Shown piece by piece: positions 8,810-18,380 of a DNA stretch of 64,000 bases. The DNA lies in contig NZ_CP067377.1 of the NCBI RefSeq assembly GCF_019565455.1, positions 1,116,001-1,180,000 on the forward strand, given 5' to 3'. Position 1 is the stretch's first letter. Each line of letters begins with the position of its first letter. The position numbers and the translations under genes are program-made. The notes beneath the pieces are model-generated. The model saw only the letters and a program-made list of their open reading frames with translations. It did no database searches and was not told the origin of the DNA. The stretch comes from Flavobacterium oreochromis. Lineage in GTDB: Bacteria > Bacteroidota > Bacteroidia > Flavobacteriales > Flavobacteriaceae.

Positions 8810-9769
8810 TTATAAATTTTTTATTAATAACCAGGCTTCGGGGTTATCTTTTTCTTGAATTGTGGTTAGTTGATGTTGAGCATCTGTATAAGTAGCATAA
8901 CTACCATAAAAAACTGGAAATAAGCCTTGTTCATTTTGTGGCATAATTTTAGCTTTAGAAAAACCTTTAGCTTTTAATTCATTTACTGTACGTTCGGCAT
9001 TTGATAAACTTCTAAAAGAACCTGCTACTAAATGAAAAGCTAATGTTTTTTTTTCAGTACTGAGATTAACAGGGTTTTCTATAAAAAAAGTAGCTTCTTG
9101 TAATTTCGTTTCTACTTCTTTTTGAACTTCCTTTTGAACTAGTATTGATTTAGACTGTTCTTGTTGTTCAAGATAACCTAAATAACCAAAAGTTCCTGCA
9201 CCTGCACCCACTGTTAGTATTGCTGTATATTTTAAGAAATTCTTGAAAGGATTTTTCTTCTCAGGGATGATACTAAGTGTTGTTTCCTCTAGTTCTTCCT
9301 CTTCCAGTATTGGAAGAGTTTCTTGAGGAACTATAGATTTTAATACTTCACGCTTAATAGAAGGAGATACTAAAGACGTGAGTCCAAATGATGAGGTTAA
9401 ATAATTAGTGTGTTCAAAAGCCTCAAATACAATATGATTTTCAATATTATATTTCAGAATTCCAATGTTTTTTAGTATAATGAATTCACGTTTCAATAGC
9501 TTTTGTTCCCACTCTTTTACTAAAGAATCTAATTTAGCAACGGCCATTATATAACTTATACCTTCTTGTAGGGCTATATGATTAGCTAATAAACCATCAT
9601 TATTTTTTATATAACTATTAAAAGAAACCACTTTTTTAGGAGGAAAAAAAGTAGTTGTATTTTCTTGTACAGTAGTTGTTATAGTTTCAGTCAAAAAAGC
9701 CCCTAGATTAGGTACAATTACACATTGGTAACGATAAAGTAACTCGGATATATAGTGTTCGATATTCAT
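8810..9769 (-). CDS. HU-CCDC81 and SPOR domain envelope protein
   Basis: An inner-membrane protein found throughout Bacteroidota. The N-terminal part (about 1-130) is the bacterial HU-like CCDC81 domain (MNIEHYISELLYRYQCVIVPNLGAFL), probably cytoplasmic. A single membrane segment lies near residues 176-196 (YTAILTVGAGAGTFGYLGYL), and the C-terminus (about 240-319) is a SPOR domain, which binds glycan strands denuded of stem peptides at division sites. The plan suggests a link between nucleoid or cytoplasm and septal wall. The start is supported by the typical MNIEHYISELL beginning. Confidence 0.9.
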   Translation of the reverse strand: MNIEHYISELLYRYQCVIVPNLGAFLTETITTTVQENTTTFFPPKKVVSFNSYIKNNDGLLANHIALQEGISYIMAVAKLDSLVKEWEQKLLKREFIILKNIGILKYNIENHIVFEAFEHTNYLTSSFGLTSLVSPSIKREVLKSIVPQETLPILEEEELEETTLSIIPEKKNPFKNFLKYTAILTVGAGAGTFGYLGYLEQQEQSKSILVQKEVQKEVETKLQEATFFIENPVNLSTEKKTLAFHLVAGSFRSLSNAERTVNELKAKGFSKAKIMPQNEQGLFPVFYGSYATYTDAQHQLTTIQEKDNPEAWLLIKNL

Positions 9770-9978
9770 CTATTTTTAATAATATTTTTCAAAGATAACC
9801 CCACAACTATCAGAATTATCTCTTTTTAATCATAAGCATTTGAGTAAGTAAATTCAAAAGGTTTCTGATTTAATTAGGAGCAAAATTATAAATTACAAGC
9901 CAAAATAAAAATTTTATTAACAAATGTTATCAACAATTTAAAAAAATATGTAACTTGTAGTATTATTATTTATACGCC

Positions 9979-11079
9979 ATGTTACATACTGATTTATTTT
10001 ATGCCTTAGCTCTTTTAAATACTGAAGGAGTAGGAGACGTTATAGCGAAAAGATTGATATTGAATTGTGGATCAGCAGAAGAAGTCTTTAAAACAAGATC
10101 AACTCATTTAGCTAAAATTGAGGGAGTGGGAAGTTTTTTAATACAAAATTTAAAAAAATCTGACTCCTTTACCAAAGCTGAAAAAGAATTAAAATTCTTA
10201 TTAAAAGAATCTATTAATGTATGGTATTTTCAAGATTCATTATACCCAACCAGATTAAAAGAATGCTATGATGCTCCCGTTTTGTTATTTACAACAGGAA
10301 ATATTCATTTAGAGAATCCAAAAATCATTAGTATTGTTGGTACTCGGCAAGTAACACCTCAAGGAATTGATTTTTGTAGAAAATTCATTCAAGATTTAGC
10401 ACCTCTTAATCCCATTATTGTAAGCGGATTTGCTTATGGAGTCGATATAGCAGCTCATCAATGTGCTATTGAATGTGGCTTACAAACAATTGCTGTTTTA
10501 GCACATGGTTTAAGTCAGATTTACCCTAAACCTCATAAAAAATATATCCGAAAAGTTGAAGAAAATGGAGGATTTATAACGGAATTTTTTAGTACAACCA
10601 ATCCTGATAGAGAAAACTTCGTAAAAAGAAATCGAATAGTTGCTGGTATTTCAGAAGCCACTTTAGTTATTGAAAGTGCGGAACAAGGTGGTTCATTACT
10701 AACTGCTCAAATGGCTAATAATTACCATCGTGAAGTTTTTGCTGTTCCAGGAAGAGTAACTGATAAATATAGTAAAGGCTGTAATGATTTGATTAAGACG
10801 AACAAAGCACAATTGTTAACAAATACAGCGGATTTAGTTTATCATTTAAATTGGGATTTGAAAAAATCAACAAAAGCAATACAAAAACAACTTTTTATTA
10901 ATTTAACAGAAGATGAACAATCTATTTTTGATTATTTACAAAAACAAGGAAAGGAACATTTAGATCGTATTGCAATTGATTCTGATTTAACAGTTTTTAA
11001 ATTATCTTCCTTACTACTTAATATGGAATTAAAAGGAGTAATACGGTCTTTACCTGGGAAATATTTTGAGATAATCTAA
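9979..11079 (+). CDS. dprA: DNA-processing protein DprA
   Basis: DprA loads RecA on incoming single-stranded DNA during natural transformation. The protein has an N-terminal helix-hairpin region (LALLNTEGVGDVIAKRLI), the Rossmann-like DprA core with SIVGTRQVTPQG, the signature IVSGFAYGVDIAAH and the later ESAEQGGSLLTAQMA and VFAVPGRVTDKYSKGCNDLI, and a C-terminal winged helix (from about residue 300). The length of 366 residues is typical. It is divergent from the SPOR gene; the promoter of the next operon lies at its 3' end. Confidence 0.95.
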   Translation: MLHTDLFYALALLNTEGVGDVIAKRLILNCGSAEEVFKTRSTHLAKIEGVGSFLIQNLKKSDSFTKAEKELKFLLKESINVWYFQDSLYPTRLKECYDAPVLLFTTGNIHLENPKIISIVGTRQVTPQGIDFCRKFIQDLAPLNPIIVSGFAYGVDIAAHQCAIECGLQTIAVLAHGLSQIYPKPHKKYIRKVEENGGFITEFFSTTNPDRENFVKRNRIVAGISEATLVIESAEQGGSLLTAQMANNYHREVFAVPGRVTDKYSKGCNDLIKTNKAQLLTNTADLVYHLNWDLKKSTKAIQKQLFINLTEDEQSIFDYLQKQGKEHLDRIAIDSDLTVFKLSSLLLNMELKGVIRSLPGKYFEII

Positions 11080-11094
11080 AAATCAATACCTTTG
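11065..11094 (+). promoter_or_regulatory. Bacteroidota-type promoter of the trhO operon
   Basis: TTTG at 11065-11068 and TACCTTTG at 11087-11094 are separated by 18 bp, which fits the -33/-7 pattern TTTG/TAnnTTTG. The -33 element lies within the last codons of dprA. The predicted transcript would start about 55 bp before trhO. Confidence 0.6.
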
Positions 11095-11156
11095 CCATTG
11101 AATTCTTCCATTTAGAATTCATCACACGTTTAGTTATCTCACTTAAAGTTTATAGC

Positions 11157-12527
11157 ATGCAACTGTATAACACCTTAAGCGCAGAAGAAAGAGCTGAATT
11201 AATTGATCAAGCAGGAAAACAACGTTTGACAATTTCTTTCTACCAGTATGCGCGTATTCAAGATCCACAACAATTTCGTAATGATTTATTTTTAGCTTGG
11301 AATAAACTAGATGCTTTAGGACGCGTCTATGTAGCTAATGAAGGTATTAATGCTCAAATGAGTGTGCCCGCTGAAAATTTTGAAACCTTTCGAAATACTT
11401 TAGAAGCTTATGACTTTATGAAAGGAATTCGTATAAATGTAGCGGTTGAACATGATGATCATTCTTTTCTTAAATTAACAGTTAAAGTACGCCACAAAAT
11501 TGTAGCAGACGGATTAAATGATGATTCTTTTGATGTAACTAACAAAGGAATTCATTTAAATGCAAAAGATTTTAATACAATTTTAGATGACCCTAATACG
11601 ATTGTAGTTGATTTTAGAAATCATTATGAAAGTGAAGTAGGACATTTTAGAAATGCTATTACTCCTGATGTAGAAACCTTTCGCGAGTCATTACCTATTA
11701 TAAATGAACAATTACAAGATTTTAAAGAAGATAAAAATTTAGTAATGTATTGTACAGGAGGAATACGTTGTGAAAAAGCATCAGCATATTTTAAACACCA
11801 AGGCTTTAAAAATGTATACCAATTAGAAGGTGGTATTATAAATTACGCACGTCAGATAAAAGAACACGGTTTAGAAAGTAAATTTATTGGTAAAAATTTT
11901 GTTTTCGATCATCGTTTAGGAGAAAGAATTACAGATGATATTATAGCACAATGTCATCAATGCGGCACACCTTGTGATAACCATACAAATTGTGCAAATG
12001 ATAGCTGCCATTTATTGTTTATCCAATGTGATGATTGTGCTCAAAAAATGGAAAATTGCTGTTCAGTAGAATGTTTAGATACAACTCATTTACCTCTAGA
12101 AGAACAGGTTCTTTTAAGAAAAGGAATTCAAAACAGTAATAAAATATTTCGTAAAGGAAAATCAGAAGCCTTAAAATTTAAAAAATCAGGAGAACTTACT
12201 GCTACATCTTTAGCAAAAGCGACTGAAAATGATCAAAAATCTAAGAATATAAGACAGCGTATAGCAGTTAAAAAAATATTAATAGGAAAAGGTAATCATT
12301 ACTATTCAAAAACACAAGTAGGACAATTTTTAATTGAGGCAGATCAAATCGTTTTAGGAGATAAAGTTCTTATTTCAGGACCAACTACCGGTAATCAGGA
12401 AATTATAGTAGAGAATATGTTTGTAAATGGTGAACCTAATTCTATTGCTAAAATAGGTGATAAAATTACGATGAACGTACCTTTTAAAGTGAGACCATCA
12501 GATAAATTATATAAAATTATAAAATAA
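11157..12527 (+). CDS. trhO: tRNA uridine(34) hydroxylase (rhodanese family) with extra C-terminal domain
   Basis: Homologue of TrhO (YceA), which uses O2 to form 5-hydroxyuridine at wobble position 34 of tRNAs. An acylphosphatase-like N-terminal domain (about 1-115) is followed by a rhodanese domain (about 130-245) with the catalytic loop CTGGIRC (Cys199, Cys205) and a Cys-rich zinc-binding segment (about 265-310). The protein is 456 residues, well above the roughly 320-350 of E. coli TrhO, because residues about 370-456 form an added beta-domain (GKGNHYYSK, ISGPTTGNQE, PSDKLYKIIK). The same domain ends the next gene, TrhP. It is the first gene of a three-gene operon and its stop shares a base with the trhP start. 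Confidence 0.9.
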   Translation: MQLYNTLSAEERAELIDQAGKQRLTISFYQYARIQDPQQFRNDLFLAWNKLDALGRVYVANEGINAQMSVPAENFETFRNTLEAYDFMKGIRINVAVEHDDHSFLKLTVKVRHKIVADGLNDDSFDVTNKGIHLNAKDFNTILDDPNTIVVDFRNHYESEVGHFRNAITPDVETFRESLPIINEQLQDFKEDKNLVMYCTGGIRCEKASAYFKHQGFKNVYQLEGGIINYARQIKEHGLESKFIGKNFVFDHRLGERITDDIIAQCHQCGTPCDNHTNCANDSCHLLFIQCDDCAQKMENCCSVECLDTTHLPLEEQVLLRKGIQNSNKIFRKGKSEALKFKKSGELTATSLAKATENDQKSKNIRQRIAVKKILIGKGNHYYSKTQVGQFLIEADQIVLGDKVLISGPTTGNQEIIVENMFVNGEPNSIAKIGDKITMNVPFKVRPSDKLYKIIK

Positions 12528-13767
12528 TGACAAGTTCAGGTAAAATAGAATTAATGGCACCCGCAGGAAATTTTGAATCCTTGCAGGCCGCCTTAGATAA
12601 TGGTTGTGATTCAATATATTTTGGTGTCGAGCAATTAAACATGCGCGCTCGTGCTACTGTAAATTTTATATTAGATGATTTACCTGAAATTGCTCGTCGT
12701 TGTCAAGAAAAAAATGTAAGAACCTATCTTACATTGAATACAATTATTTATGATCATGATTTATCAATCGTCAAAACATTAATAACAAAAGCTAAAGAAG
12801 CAGGAATCACAGCTGTAATTGCTTCAGATCAAGCTGTAATTATGACAGCTAGAACAGCTGGTATGGAAGTTCATATTTCAACCCAGTTGAATGTTACAAA
12901 TATAGAAACTGTAAAGTTCTATGCAATGTTCGCAGATACCATCGTTTTATCTCGTGAGTTAAGTTTACGTCAAGTAAAAAAAATTACTGAATTAATTGAG
13001 AAAGAACAAATAAAAGGACCAAGTGGTAATTTAGTAGAAATTGAAATCTTTGGACATGGCGCTTTGTGTATGGCGGTTTCAGGTAAATGTTACTTGAGCC
13101 TTCATTCCCATAATTCTTCTGCTAATAGAGGAGCTTGTAAACAAAATTGTCGTAAAAAATATACTGTTATTGATCAAGAATCAGGTTTTGAAATCGAAAT
13201 TGATAATGAGTATATGATGTCACCAAAAGATTTATGTACAATAGATTTTTTAGATCAAGTAATTGATTCAGGAATAAAGGTGCTTAAATTAGAAGGTCGT
13301 GGTCGTGCTCCAGAATATGTAGCAACCGTTACGAGAACATATCGTGAAGCTATAGATGCTTATTATAACGGAACCTTTTCTAAGGAAAAAATAAATACTT
13401 GGATGGAAGCATTAGAAACTGTTTATAATCGTGGCTTTTGGAGCGGTTATTACTTAGGTCAAAAATTAGGAGAATGGAGCAAAGATTCAGGAAGTAATGC
13501 AACGCAAAAAAAGTATATGTAGGAAAAGGAATGCACTATTTTCCAAAAGCAAGTATTGGTGAATTTAAAATTGAAGCTTACGACATTAAAAAGGGAGATA
13601 AAATTTTAATAACCGGACCAAGTACTGGAGCTCAGGAAATGATTATTGAAGAAATGTATGTAAATGATTTGCTAGCTGATAAAGCAACAAAAGGAGATAG
13701 TTGTACATTTAAATTACCTTTTAGAATACGCCTATCAGATAAATTGTATAAAATTGTAGAAGCATAA
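12527..13767 (+). pseudogene. trhP: Peptidase U32-family tRNA hydroxylation protein TrhP, frameshifted
   Basis: U32-family protein similar to TrhP (YegQ), the prephenate-dependent route to 5-hydroxyuridine-34 in tRNA. The U32 signature is clear (EIFGHGALCMAVSGKC), and four Cys (GALC, GKC, GAC, QNC) are positioned to hold an Fe-S cluster. The frame breaks in a run of seven A at 13506-13512; adding one A continues through KVYVGKGMHYF into the C-terminal beta-domain that ends at 13767, giving about 413 residues, the normal size. The C-terminal domain is about half identical to that of the upstream TrhO. The break is probably a consensus error. Confidence 0.88.
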
Positions 13768-13997
13768 TGATTATCATAACTTTGCAAAGAGATAAATGTA
13801 TTGGATGTAATTATTGCGTAGAGTTTGCACCAGCACAATTTCAAATGTCTAAAAAAGATGGAAAATCCGTTCTAATAAAATCAATTGATACAAAAGGTTT
13901 TCATACATTAAAATCACATGATCATACTATTTTTGAAGCATGCGAATTGGCAGAAAAAGCCTGTCCAGTACATATCATTACGGTAAAAGAAACCTAA
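13767..13997 (+). CDS. Small ferredoxin-like 4Fe-4S protein
   Basis: A 76-residue protein with a CxxCxxC motif (CIGCNYC, residues 11-17) and a fourth Cys in ACPVHII near the end. This suits a single [4Fe-4S] cluster, as in monocluster ferredoxins. Its ATG overlaps the trhP stop by one base (TAATG), so it belongs to the trhO-trhP operon. The likely role is electron donor to the Fe-S protein TrhP; this is inferred from gene order only. A strong terminator follows. Confidence 0.85.
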   Translation: MIIITLQRDKCIGCNYCVEFAPAQFQMSKKDGKSVLIKSIDTKGFHTLKSHDHTIFEACELAEKACPVHIITVKET

Positions 13998-14017
13998 AAA
14001 TAAAAAATAAACTTTGT

Positions 14018-14053
14018 AAAAACCTGTTGAATTATAAATCCAACAGGTTTTTT
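14018..14053 (+). terminator. Terminator of the trhO-trhP-ferredoxin operon
   Basis: Arms at 14018-14029 and 14041-14052 (AACCTGTTG with CAACAGGTT) followed by a T run. Confidence 0.9.
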
Positions 14054-14070
14054 TATTTTGGAAAATGTCA

Positions 14071-14103
14071 TTTGATTTTTGGTACTTAAAAATTGTATCT
14101 TTA
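14071..14103 (+). promoter_or_regulatory. Possible promoter of ricT
   Basis: TTTG at 14071-14074 and TATCTTTA at 14096-14103 with 21 bp between; the -7 box matches TAnnTTTG at all but the last base. Confidence 0.4.
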
Positions 14104-14170
14104 CACACAAAACTAAATTGGCAGTACTAGTCTCACTTCAAAATGAGATGACCAATATATACTCAAGATT

Positions 14171-16036
14171 ATGGCATGTAGTAATTGTTCAACTTCTTCA
14201 GGTTCTCCTAAGGGGTGTAAAAATAATGGGACTTGCGGCACTGATAGCTGCAATAAATTAACAGTCTTTGATTGGCTTTCTAATATGTCTCTTCCAGGAG
14301 GACAAGAGCCTTTTGACTGTGTAGAAGTTCGTTTTAAAAATGGTAGAAAAGAATTTTTTAAAAACCCTGAAAAACTAAGTCTTTCTATTGGTGATATAGT
14401 AGCTACGGAAGCTAATCCAGGACATGATGTAGGAATCATTACTTTAACAGGTGAACTAGTTAAAGTACAAATGAAGAAAAAAGGAACAGATCCTACAGGT
14501 GAAATACCAAAAATTTATCGAAAAGCTTCGCAAAAAGATATTGATATTTGGCAAGAAGCACGTAATAGAGAAGCAGGAATTCAAGTTCGAGCTCGTGAAC
14601 TAGCCATTGCTTTAAATCTAGAAATGAAAATATCAGATATTGAGTTCCAGGGAGATGGGTCTAAAGCTACATTCTATTATACAGCTAACGATCGAGTAGA
14701 TTTCAGACAATTAATTAAAGACTACGCAGCTGAATTTAAAATTCGTATCGAAATGAAGCAAGTAGGTTTTCGTCAAGAAGCAGCTCGTTTAGGAGGTGTA
14801 GGTTCTTGTGGTCGTGAATTATGTTGTTCCACTTGGTTAACTGATTTCAGAAGTGTAAATACTTCAGCAGCTCGTTATCAACAACTTTCTTTAAACCCTC
14901 AAAAATTAGCAGGACAATGTGGTAAACTCAAATGTTGTTTAAATTATGAGCTAGATACCTATATGGATGCTTTGAAAGATTTTCCAGATATGGAAACTAA
15001 ACTACAAACAGATAGAGGAGAAGCTGCTTGTCAAAAAATTGATATATTTAAAGAATTAATGTGGTTTGCTTATCCTGATAATATGGCTATTTGGCATATG
15101 CTTAAGGTAAATGAAGTAAAAGAAATTTTAGCTTTAAATAAACAAGGTAAAAAAGTGGGTACTTTAGAAGATTTTGTTTATGAAGAAGAAAAAGAAACGG
15201 TTGAAAAAACATTTCAAAATGCAATGGGACAAGATAGTTTAACCCGCTTTGATCAACCTAAGAAAAAAAATAAGAATAAGAAAAAGAAAATAAGTACTTC
15301 TACTACTATTTCTGCTGAAAAAGCAGTTGAAAATAAAACAGAAAAGACAGTAAAACCTCGTTTTGAGAATAATAAGCCCAAACAAGAGCATAAGCCTAAA
15401 CCAGAAACTCTAAAACCCAAATCAGAAGTGGTAAATCCTCCTAAAGGAGATCAGAATAAAAATAACCAAGCGGAAGGGCAAAGATCTAGAAACAATAGAC
15501 CGAGACCCAAAAACAATAGGTCAAAAAATAGAAATGATAAAAAGATAATCAAAACTAATTGGTACGGATTCCTTTTAGGAGTCACATTGGTATCTTGTGA
15601 TAAATCACAAGTATTTGACCAATATAAAACCTTTGAAAATGGATGGCCTAAAAAAGAAGCGGTCAGTTTTGAGTTTGAGCAGGATGCTTCTCAAAAACCA
15701 TTAAATTTATTTATTAATATACGTAATAATGATGATTACGAATTTAGTAACCTATTTTTAATTGTTAGATTAGAGCAACCTAAAGGGAAAATATATGTTG
15801 ATACATTAGAATATCAGATGGCAAACCCAGATGGAACTTTAATGGGACAAGGTTTTTCTGATGTTAAAGAAAGCAAATTGTGGTATAAAGAAAACTATAT
15901 ATTCCCTAAAAAAGGAAAATATAAAGTGACCATTCAACAAGCAGTGCGTGAGAATGGAAAATTAAAAGGGATTGAAAATTTAAATGGTGTTACTGAATTA
16001 GGTTTTAGAATAGAATCAATAGAAGAAAATAAATAA
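14171..16036 (+). CDS. ricT: RicT/PSP1-domain protein, read through into GldH
   Basis: The first 450 residues are a RicT (YaaT)-type PSP1 protein. A Cys-rich N-terminus (CSNC, CGTDSC) precedes the PSP1 core (about 50-310) with the family's cysteine motifs CGRELCC and CGKLKCC. In Bacillus, RicT works with RicA and RicF as an Fe-S complex affecting RNA processing. A Lys/Pro/Asn-rich low-complexity tail follows (about 360-455). The same open frame then continues into GldH with its hydrophobic signal and lipobox. Five A at 15539-15543 sit at the junction; six would end RicT at 15558 and give GldH its own start at 15534. The fusion is therefore probably an error of one base, and normal ricT would be 14171-15558. 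Confidence 0.85.
   Translation: MACSNCSTSSGSPKGCKNNGTCGTDSCNKLTVFDWLSNMSLPGGQEPFDCVEVRFKNGRKEFFKNPEKLSLSIGDIVATEANPGHDVGIITLTGELVKVQMKKKGTDPTGEIPKIYRKASQKDIDIWQEARNREAGIQVRARELAIALNLEMKISDIEFQGDGSKATFYYTANDRVDFRQLIKDYAAEFKIRIEMKQVGFRQEAARLGGVGSCGRELCCSTWLTDFRSVNTSAARYQQLSLNPQKLAGQCGKLKCCLNYELDTYMDALKDFPDMETKLQTDRGEAACQKIDIFKELMWFAYPDNMAIWHMLKVNEVKEILALNKQGKKVGTLEDFVYEEEKETVEKTFQNAMGQDSLTRFDQPKKKNKNKKKKISTSTTISAEKAVENKTEKTVKPRFENNKPKQEHKPKPETLKPKSEVVNPPKGDQNKNNQAEGQRSRNNRPRPKNNRSKNRNDKKIIKTNWYGFLLGVTLVSCDKSQVFDQYKTFENGWPKKEAVSFEFEQDASQKPLNLFINIRNNDDYEFSNLFLIVRLEQPKGKIYVDTLEYQMANPDGTLMGQGFSDVKESKLWYKENYIFPKKGKYKVTIQQAVRENGKLKGIENLNGVTELGFRIESIEENK
15534..16036 (+). CDS. gldH: Gliding motility lipoprotein GldH
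   Basis: The segment after the low-complexity tail of RicT begins with a lipoprotein signal (WYGFLLGVTLVSC) and continues with features of GldH: VFDQYKTFENGWPKKEAVSFEF, LFINIRNNDDYEFSNLFLIV and GKYKVTIQQAVREN. GldH is an outer-membrane or periplasmic lipoprotein needed for gliding in Flavobacterium johnsoniae and connected with the T9SS/gliding machinery. The natural start is ATG at 15534, which is out of frame by one base in this sequence because of a short A run. It lies 2 bp before the PBP gene. Confidence 0.88.
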
Positions 16037-16038
16037 CT

Positions 16039-18372
16039 ATGACTCAAAAATTAAATACTCGCAAACCAGATTATGCTCCTTATGTAAAGAAATTTTGGAA
16101 ATATTTTCTCTACACATTCGGAGGGGTTTTTTTGTTTTTCCTTTTTGCTTCTTGGGGCTTATTTGGCTCAATGCCATCCTTTGAAGAATTAGAAAACCCA
16201 GAGTCTAATCTAGCTACTGAAATTATTTCATCAGATGGTGTTGTTATTGGAAAATTTTTTAATGAAAATAGGACACCCGTAAAATATGAAGATTTACCGA
16301 AACATTTAGTCAATGCGTTAGTAGCTACAGAAGATGAACGTTTTTATGAACATTCAGGAATTGATGGAAAAAGAACTTTGAGTGCTGCTCTAAAGTTAGG
16401 TACAGATGGAGGAGCATCTACACTAACACAACAATTAGCTAAGTTACTTTTTCATGGAGAGCGTTCTAAATTTAAAATTATAGGATTAATTCAAAAAGCA
16501 AAAGAATGGATTATTGCAATTCGTTTAGAACGTCAATATACGAAAAACGAAATAATTGCCATGTATCTTAATAAAGTAGATTTTGTAAATACAGCAGTAG
16601 GAATTCGTTCAGCTGCTAAAGTATATTTTGCAAAAGAACCTAAACAACTTACAGTTGATGAATCAGCTATGTTAGTAGGAATGTTAAAAAATCCTTCTTT
16701 ATTTAACCCATTAAAAAGGGAAGAAAAAGTGCGTGATCGCCGTAATGTTGTATTAAAACAAATGGAAAAAAATGGTTTCTTGACTACTACACAAAAAGAA
16801 AACTATCAAGCAAAACCTATTAGATTAACTTTCTCACCTGAAAAATACAATGAAGGAACTGCTACCTATTTTAGAGAATATCTTCGTGATTATATGAAAA
16901 AATGGGTAGAAGAAAATAAAAAAGAAGATGGGTCTGATTATAATATTTATTCAGACGGTTTAAAAATTTATACCACTATTGATTCTCGTATGCAATTATA
17001 TGCTGAAGAAGCTATGAAAGAACACCTAGCTAATTTGCAACAAGAATTTTTTATAGAGCAAAAGAAAAATAAAACAGCTCCTTTTGTTAACATAACAGAT
17101 ACCGAAATTGAAAAAGTTATGGATCGTTCTATGCGAAATTCAGAACGTTGGAGAATATTATCTGATAATGGAATGGAAGAAGACGATATAAAGAAATCGT
17201 TCCATATAAAAACAAAAATGACCGTATTCACCTGGAAAGGAGATCGTGATACCGTTATGACACCTTATGATTCAATTCGTTATTATAAACATTTCCTACA
17301 ACCAGGTTTAATGGCAATGGAACCTCAAACAGGTCATGTAAAAGCTTGGGTAGGAGGGATAGATTATCGTTATTTTCAGTATGATCACGTAGGTTTAGGA
17401 GCTCGTCAGGTGGGATCTACATTTAAGCCTTTCGTATACGCAACTGCTATACAGCAATTAGGTATGTCCCCTTGCGATACAATTTTAGACGGACCATTTA
17501 TGATTCGTAAAGGAAAACACAACGTAACGGAAGATTGGGAGCCTCGAAATTCAGATAGAAAATATAGAGGTATGATGACCTTAAAAAGAGCATTAGCAAA
17601 TTCAGTTAATACAGTATCGGCTAAATTAATAGACAAAACAGGTCCTGATGCTGTAATTGCCTTATTAAGAAAATTAGGTGTAGAAACAGAAATTCCTTCA
17701 CAACCATCAATTGCTTTAGGGGCCGTTGATATTACAGTTCGTGATATGGTAGCAGCATTCAGTACCTTTGCTAATCAAGGTATCTATTTAAAACCACAAG
17801 TAATTTCTAAAATAGAAGATAAAAATGGAAATGTCATTTTTGAGCCTAAATTAGAATCTAAAGATGTATTGAGTAAAGATGTTTCATATGCAGTCATTAA
17901 ATTATTAGAAGGTGTTACAGAGTCGGGTTCAGGAGATCGTTTACGTACTCAAGGAGGAGGTTGGAAATATAATAGGGTAACAGGATACCCTTATATGTTT
18001 ACTAATCCTATTGCGGGAAAAACAGGTACTTCTCAAAATCAATCAGATGGATGGTTTATCGGTATGGTACCTAATTTAGCAACTGGAGTTTGGGTTGGAA
18101 ATGAAGATAGATCAGCTCATTTTAAAACATTAGCAGCAGGTCAAGGAGCTACAATGGCATTACCTATTTGGGGACTTTTTATGAAAAAATGTTATGCAGA
18201 TCCAACTTTAAATATTTCAAAAGAAGCTTTCGAAAAACCAAGTGATTTAAAAATTAAAGTAGACTGTTATAGTGCTCCTTCCCATTCAAGAAGAGAAAAT
18301 GATAGCACAGCTAACGATTCTATAAGAGTAAAACCAGAGGACGAACAAAATACAGATGAATTTGGATTATAA
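16039..18372 (+). CDS. Class A penicillin-binding protein (PBP1A-like)
   Basis: A bifunctional peptidoglycan synthase. After a short cytoplasmic tail and one membrane segment (about 24-46) comes the GT51 glycosyltransferase domain with EDERFYEHSGID (residues about 98-109) and GGASTLTQQLAK. The transpeptidase domain has the three active-site motifs: STFKPF (Ser near 459), SVN (near 524) and KTGTS (near 661). It polymerises glycan strands and cross-links stem peptides at the outer face of the inner membrane. The length of 777 residues is normal. It follows gldH by 2 bp and precedes scoA by 8 bp, so all probably share a transcript. Confidence 0.93.
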   Translation: MTQKLNTRKPDYAPYVKKFWKYFLYTFGGVFLFFLFASWGLFGSMPSFEELENPESNLATEIISSDGVVIGKFFNENRTPVKYEDLPKHLVNALVATEDERFYEHSGIDGKRTLSAALKLGTDGGASTLTQQLAKLLFHGERSKFKIIGLIQKAKEWIIAIRLERQYTKNEIIAMYLNKVDFVNTAVGIRSAAKVYFAKEPKQLTVDESAMLVGMLKNPSLFNPLKREEKVRDRRNVVLKQMEKNGFLTTTQKENYQAKPIRLTFSPEKYNEGTATYFREYLRDYMKKWVEENKKEDGSDYNIYSDGLKIYTTIDSRMQLYAEEAMKEHLANLQQEFFIEQKKNKTAPFVNITDTEIEKVMDRSMRNSERWRILSDNGMEEDDIKKSFHIKTKMTVFTWKGDRDTVMTPYDSIRYYKHFLQPGLMAMEPQTGHVKAWVGGIDYRYFQYDHVGLGARQVGSTFKPFVYATAIQQLGMSPCDTILDGPFMIRKGKHNVTEDWEPRNSDRKYRGMMTLKRALANSVNTVSAKLIDKTGPDAVIALLRKLGVETEIPSQPSIALGAVDITVRDMVAAFSTFANQGIYLKPQVISKIEDKNGNVIFEPKLESKDVLSKDVSYAVIKLLEGVTESGSGDRLRTQGGGWKYNRVTGYPYMFTNPIAGKTGTSQNQSDGWFIGMVPNLATGVWVGNEDRSAHFKTLAAGQGATMALPIWGLFMKKCYADPTLNISKEAFEKPSDLKIKVDCYSAPSHSRRENDSTANDSIRVKPEDEQNTDEFGL

Positions 18373-18380
18373 ACACAACT

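Noticed and set aside
13506..13512. Programmed frameshifting in trhP and the other broken genes
   Set aside because: Breaks occur in A or T runs of many unrelated genes and in both directions, with no shared slippery heptamer and stem-loop; sequence error is simpler.
14171..16036. A true RicT-GldH fusion protein
   Set aside because: The GldH signal peptide and lipobox would be internal, and a single added A restores two normal genes.
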